NCBI GenBank assembly: GCA_020064725.1
Contig: JAGTWJ010000019.1
Span: 3,162,001 to 3,226,000, forward strand
Reading direction: 5' to 3'
DNA: 64,000 nt
Origin: Drechslerella dactyloides
Lineage: Eukaryota > Ascomycota > Orbiliomycetes > Orbiliales > Orbiliaceae
Numbering within the stretch: the first letter of the stretch is position 1; every line of letters begins with the position of its first letter. Shown piece after piece: positions 60,729 to 64,000 of this stretch. A model generated the notes under the pieces. The model was not told the origin of the DNA and did no database searches. It was given only the letters and a program-made list of their open reading frames with translations. The position numbers and the translations under genes were made by a program.

Positions 60729-61564
60729 TCATTTATCCTTCTTGGGCGTGCGCTCAGCCTTGACCTGGTCGCTCAGTTCATCGTACGCCCTCCCGAGACC
60801 CTTAGCCTGATCCTTCAACGCCTGCAGATCGAGGTCCTTCTGGCGCAGCTCCTCCTTGAGGGCCTCGTAGTCTGCGATGGACTTGTTGCCGTTCGAGCGG
60901 CCGACCTTGACTTCCTCTTCGAGGCGGAGGATATCGGTGATGAGGACGTACGTGCGATTGAGGATCAGGGAGAGGAAGAGGGTGAAGCCGCAAAGGTACA
61001 TGTTGCGCTGGGAGTAAAACTTGCGGGCCTGGACTTCGGTGCGTTCGTGGCCGAGGATGGCAGCGGCGCCTCCGCGGTTACCGGTAGCGGCCTTGGCGGC
61101 TTCCGACAGTTCGCGCTGGACGCGGTACACGCGGTTGACCTGCGGTGGTGACGGTTAGTTTGGCTGCGTCCATGCTTCGGTAGCACAGTGGATTCATAGC
61201 GGGGTAGCTTACGCTGTCGATGAAGAGTATGAGGATGAAGATGAAGGTTATCTGCAGCGGTAGCATCGCGTTAGCATGCATATTATACTCTCCCAACAAG
61301 CTAGCTAGCTCTGGGTAGGATATGATTCGGCCCACCTTGAGTCCGTACTGGAGTTTGGCGATCAGAGGGTTGGTGCTGATGAAGGTGAACATCTGCCGCC
61401 TCCAGGTGAGCGGCAGCGGGAGAATGAGGACCATGAAGATTCCCATCTCGAACATGAGGAGGGCGAAGACCTGCGGCGAGTTAGTTCGTGCTTGCCCTTC
61501 GTCGTGGGAGCCACAGCTAAGGCTGCGAGGGAAAAGAACTCACGAGGGAGTAGTAGAGCGTCAT
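60729..61564 (-). CDS. ER membrane protein of BAP31/Yet family
   Basis: Endoplasmic reticulum protein thought to act in export or quality control of membrane proteins. The first exon is short (MTLYYSL, 61564-61544), then VFALLMFEMGIFMVLILPLP, TWRRQMFTFISTNPLIAKLQ, ITFIFILILFIDSVNRVYRV and RKFYSQRNMYLCGFTLFLSL. These give three N-terminal TM segments. LILNRTYVLITDILRLEEEV leads into a coiled-coil cytosolic tail (EALKEELRQKDLDLQALKDQ). The C-terminus is KKDK, with Lys at -3 and -4, a classic dilysine ER-retrieval signal. At least three introns. Yeast homologues are Yet1-Yet3. Confidence 0.92.
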
Positions 61565-62016
61565 TGTGGGCGAGTCTGGTTGTTCCAGAGGGAGCTTCTA
61601 GATGTTAGGTGAGAGAAAGCAGCTGCGATGAAGAGAGGTTGAGGAAGCGGAGAGCGGGTGGAGAGAGTTGGATATTCTGGCGGTTTGGTGTTTTGTGGTG
61701 TGGTGGCACGTTTCTGGCCGGCGGGGTGACGTAACAAGATCCTGGCCCGACGTTCTTTGAGCGGTGCTTGGCAGCACTTTGCACTGGAACCACGCGGACT
61801 AGCAAAGAAGAGGAAGCCGGGGCTGTTCTCCCTTCATGTGATAGAGAACACGATGCTCCAAAGTATACAGCAGCTATATTTATATGATGAAATACACATA
61901 CATCCAGTCGCATTGCAGCATGTTTCCCGTAGATTCTAAATGCATTCGCCCACTGATAAGCTCCCATGCTTGCTAAATTGAACCCCAGACAAATTTAAAT
62001 CAGACACCACGCCGGT
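61565..62016. other. Intergenic between BAP31-like start and Lon stop
   Basis: 452 bp holding the BAP31-like promoter and the 3' end of Lon. No gene. Confidence 0.5.
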
Positions 62017-64000
62017 TACAGATGGCTCTCGACCCGGCCAATGTTCTCGTCCGAGACCGTCCAATCTGGCCAGATCGCACGCATCGCCTCCCATATGTTC
62101 CTACGGTGAAAACGCCGCGTTAGTATGCCGTCCATTCCTTGCCAGTGACAAATCGGGTGCGAAATGCAGCCTTACCGAATGTAAACAATGTCCAGCTCCT
62201 TTTTGACTTCGTCCGGCAGCTCCTGTCCATCCTTTCGGTTCTGTTCCGGCAGAAGCACCGTCTTGACGCCCGCTCTCATTGCTCCAATGGTCTTCTCACG
62301 GATGCCACCCACTGCTGTAACCTTCCCTCTCAGCGACATCTCGCCCGTCATGGCCAGTTGCGGAGACACTCGCCGACCCGAGAACAGAGAGATCAAGCAT
62401 ATTGTAATTGCGCAACCGGCCGAAGGGCCATCCTTGGGAACGCCGCCGCTTGGACAGTGCAGGTGCACACTCCTGTTCTTCATCACGTCCTCAGTGGGGT
62501 CACTCGTGAGACCCAACAAGTATGCATGCGATTTGACCCAAGTCAGAGCGACCTCTGCGCTCTCTGTGAATATTGAAGCAAAGGATTAGTATCCTATCCA
62601 GGCAACAAACTTTGAGTGTCATGATGGGATACGCACCTCTGAGAACTTTGCCCAGGTGGCCGGTCAGATGTAGTCTCCCAGTCCCTGGGTACTCCGAGCA
62701 TTCAATGAACAATACGGACCCTCCCACGCCAGAGCTGTAGGCCACAAGCCCCGTCACTATGCCGGGGCGCAAGTCCCTCTCGGCGATTTCCTCTTCGTAT
62801 TTTTCTATGCCGAGGATATTCTCAACATCTTGCACCGTGACGTGACGCCTATAGTTATCTAGTTTGCCTTCGTCTCTAGCTTCAGCAAACTCGACAGCCT
62901 TCGCACGGCAGACACTTCCTATCTCCCGTTCCAGATTTCGTACACCCGCCTCTCGCGTATAAGACTGTATGATTTTTAGGAGCACATCATCGGATAACGC
63001 CAGCTGTTCCGTCTGCAGCCCGTTTGACTGGAGCTGCTTGGGGACAAGGTATCGTGCGGCAATGTGCTTCTTCTCCAACGTCGTGTAGCCACTGAGGTAT
63101 ATCGTCTCCATACGATCCAAAAGAGGCGCGGGAATAGTATCCAATGAATTCGCCGTCGCGATGAAGAGAACTTTAGAAAGGTCAATGGGTATGCTCATGT
63201 AATGGTCGGTGAAGGACCAGTTCTGTTCTGGGTCCAGGACCTCGAGCATTGCCGCACTTGGGTCGCCATGGAAGCTGCTACCTCCAACCTTGTCAATCTC
63301 GTCTATAAGAACAAAATCCCTTTGTCAGCTATGTGAATCAATATAAGGAGAGAGGGCGATCCCGCCTTACCTAGTAGGATGACGGGATTTGCAACGCCAA
63401 CTTTCTTCAGAGCGCTGACAATCACCCCAGGCATCGCCGCTACGTAAGTTCTTCTATGCCCACGTATTTCTGCTTCATCTCGAACACCACCAAGCGATAT
63501 GCGATGGAATTTTCTGCCCAAAGCCGTAGCAATGCTTTTTGCGAGTGAGGTTTTACCAACACCGGGAGGCCCCACGAGTAGCAATATTGGCGACTTGTCC
63601 TGGAATTTCCTGGGGGGAGGCGTGGCAGCATCCTTGCCCTCAGCCGTAGGTTTTGTGAGCGCCTGCGAATTTTCCTGCTCGAGCTGCTTCTTCAACCGCA
63701 ATACGGCAAGATACTCGAGTAGCCTCCGCTTGACCTTCTCCAGGCCGTAGTGGTCGTCATTTAATTGCTTACGGGCACGAGGCAGCATTGATGAATCGAG
63801 ATTGTCATTTGTAGTCTTGACCCAGGGCACCTCGAGAATATTCTCAATGTAATTCCGGCAGACTTGATACTCGGCCTGAGCTGGAGACATTCGCTTAAGG
63901 CGCTTCAATTCGCGCTGCGCGACCGTCGTAGCTACAAAAAGATATCATCATAAGTTATCCGTAGGGTCGTAGGATGAAGCGAGGGGATGAGCAACCTACC
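62017..64000 (-). CDS. Lon protease, probable peroxisomal type (partial)
   Basis: ATP-dependent protease, cut by the right edge: only the C-terminal two-thirds is visible, in four exons. It begins in the linker, AQRELKRLKRMSPAQAEYQV. The AAA+ domain has Walker A VGPPGVGKTSLAKS, GGVRDEAEIRGHRRTY, Walker B VILLDEIDKV and AMLEVLDPEQNWSFTDHYM. The protease domain has the catalytic Ser in KDGPSAGCAI and the Lys in the EKTIGAMRAGVKTVLLPEQN segment. The last exon ends DENIGRVESHL. Ser-His-Leu matches the PTS1 pattern, so this is likely the peroxisomal Lon (Pln/LonP2), not mitochondrial Pim1. The missing N-terminus must be seen to exclude a mitochondrial presequence. Confidence 0.93.

Overview
The window is nuclear DNA from a filamentous ascomycete (Pezizomycotina). 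The genes are interrupted by short introns of about 50-110 bp, usually with GTRNGT donors and CTAAC-type branch sites. The gene families are fungal, including a SEA-complex Mtc5, a Pcl5-like Pho85 cyclin, Mrs6, a spherulin-like cupin and a peroxisomal Lon. The class cannot be fixed from sequence alone; Eurotiomycetes or a relative would fit.

Layout. Positions 1-5086 hold no credible gene. They are low-complexity DNA, purine-rich on the + strand up to about 2.2 kb and pyrimidine-rich after that, with long A and T tracts at 3.05-3.93 kb. From 5.1 to 8.2 kb a DUF2461 protein (-) and the tRNA-wybutosine enzyme TYW3 (+) diverge. MTC5/WDR59 (-, 8.3-13.0 kb) diverges from UBC13 (+, 13.6-14.4 kb). 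A small one-TM protein (-, 14.9-15.2 kb) precedes a 2.4-kb leader and a Pho85-type cyclin (+, 17.7-19.6 kb). NAA50-like (+), POP1 (+) and GNA1 (+) fill 20.5-25.1 kb. RPL24 (-), SMC5 (-) and UBP6 (-) fill 26.2-34.5 kb; UBP6 diverges from ARC19/ARPC4 (+). A lysine-rich, zinc-finger-like unknown (-) and a hexokinase/glucokinase (-) follow, then MRS6 (+) and a 1054-residue unknown (+). A secreted cupin (-) diverges from ribokinase (+) across 2 kb. The right end holds a full-length ABC-A transporter (+), a BAP31/Yet-type ER protein (-) and a Lon protease ending in Ser-His-Leu (-, cut by the window edge).

Most genes are housekeeping: ubiquitin signalling and proteolysis (UBC13, UBP6, Lon), RNA and translation (TYW3, POP1, RPL24), nutrient signalling (MTC5, Pcl-like cyclin), sugar metabolism (hexokinase, ribokinase, GNA1), trafficking and cytoskeleton (MRS6, ARC19, BAP31), and genome maintenance (SMC5). 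I see no biosynthetic gene cluster, transposon, CRISPR array or complete tRNA.

The best candidates for something unusual are in gene structure. The ABC-A gene has two microexons (7 and 10 nt) at the Walker A and Walker B motifs of its second ATPase domain. POP1 has a probable GC-AG intron. ARC19 has a first coding exon that is only the ATG and a 9-nt last exon. Ribokinase has a stop-free intron that is a multiple of three. Other points are a telobox-like plus E-box pair upstream of RPL24, and a uORF before the cyclin that shares an in-frame 16-mer with the cyclin coding sequence. No clearly new multi-gene system was found.
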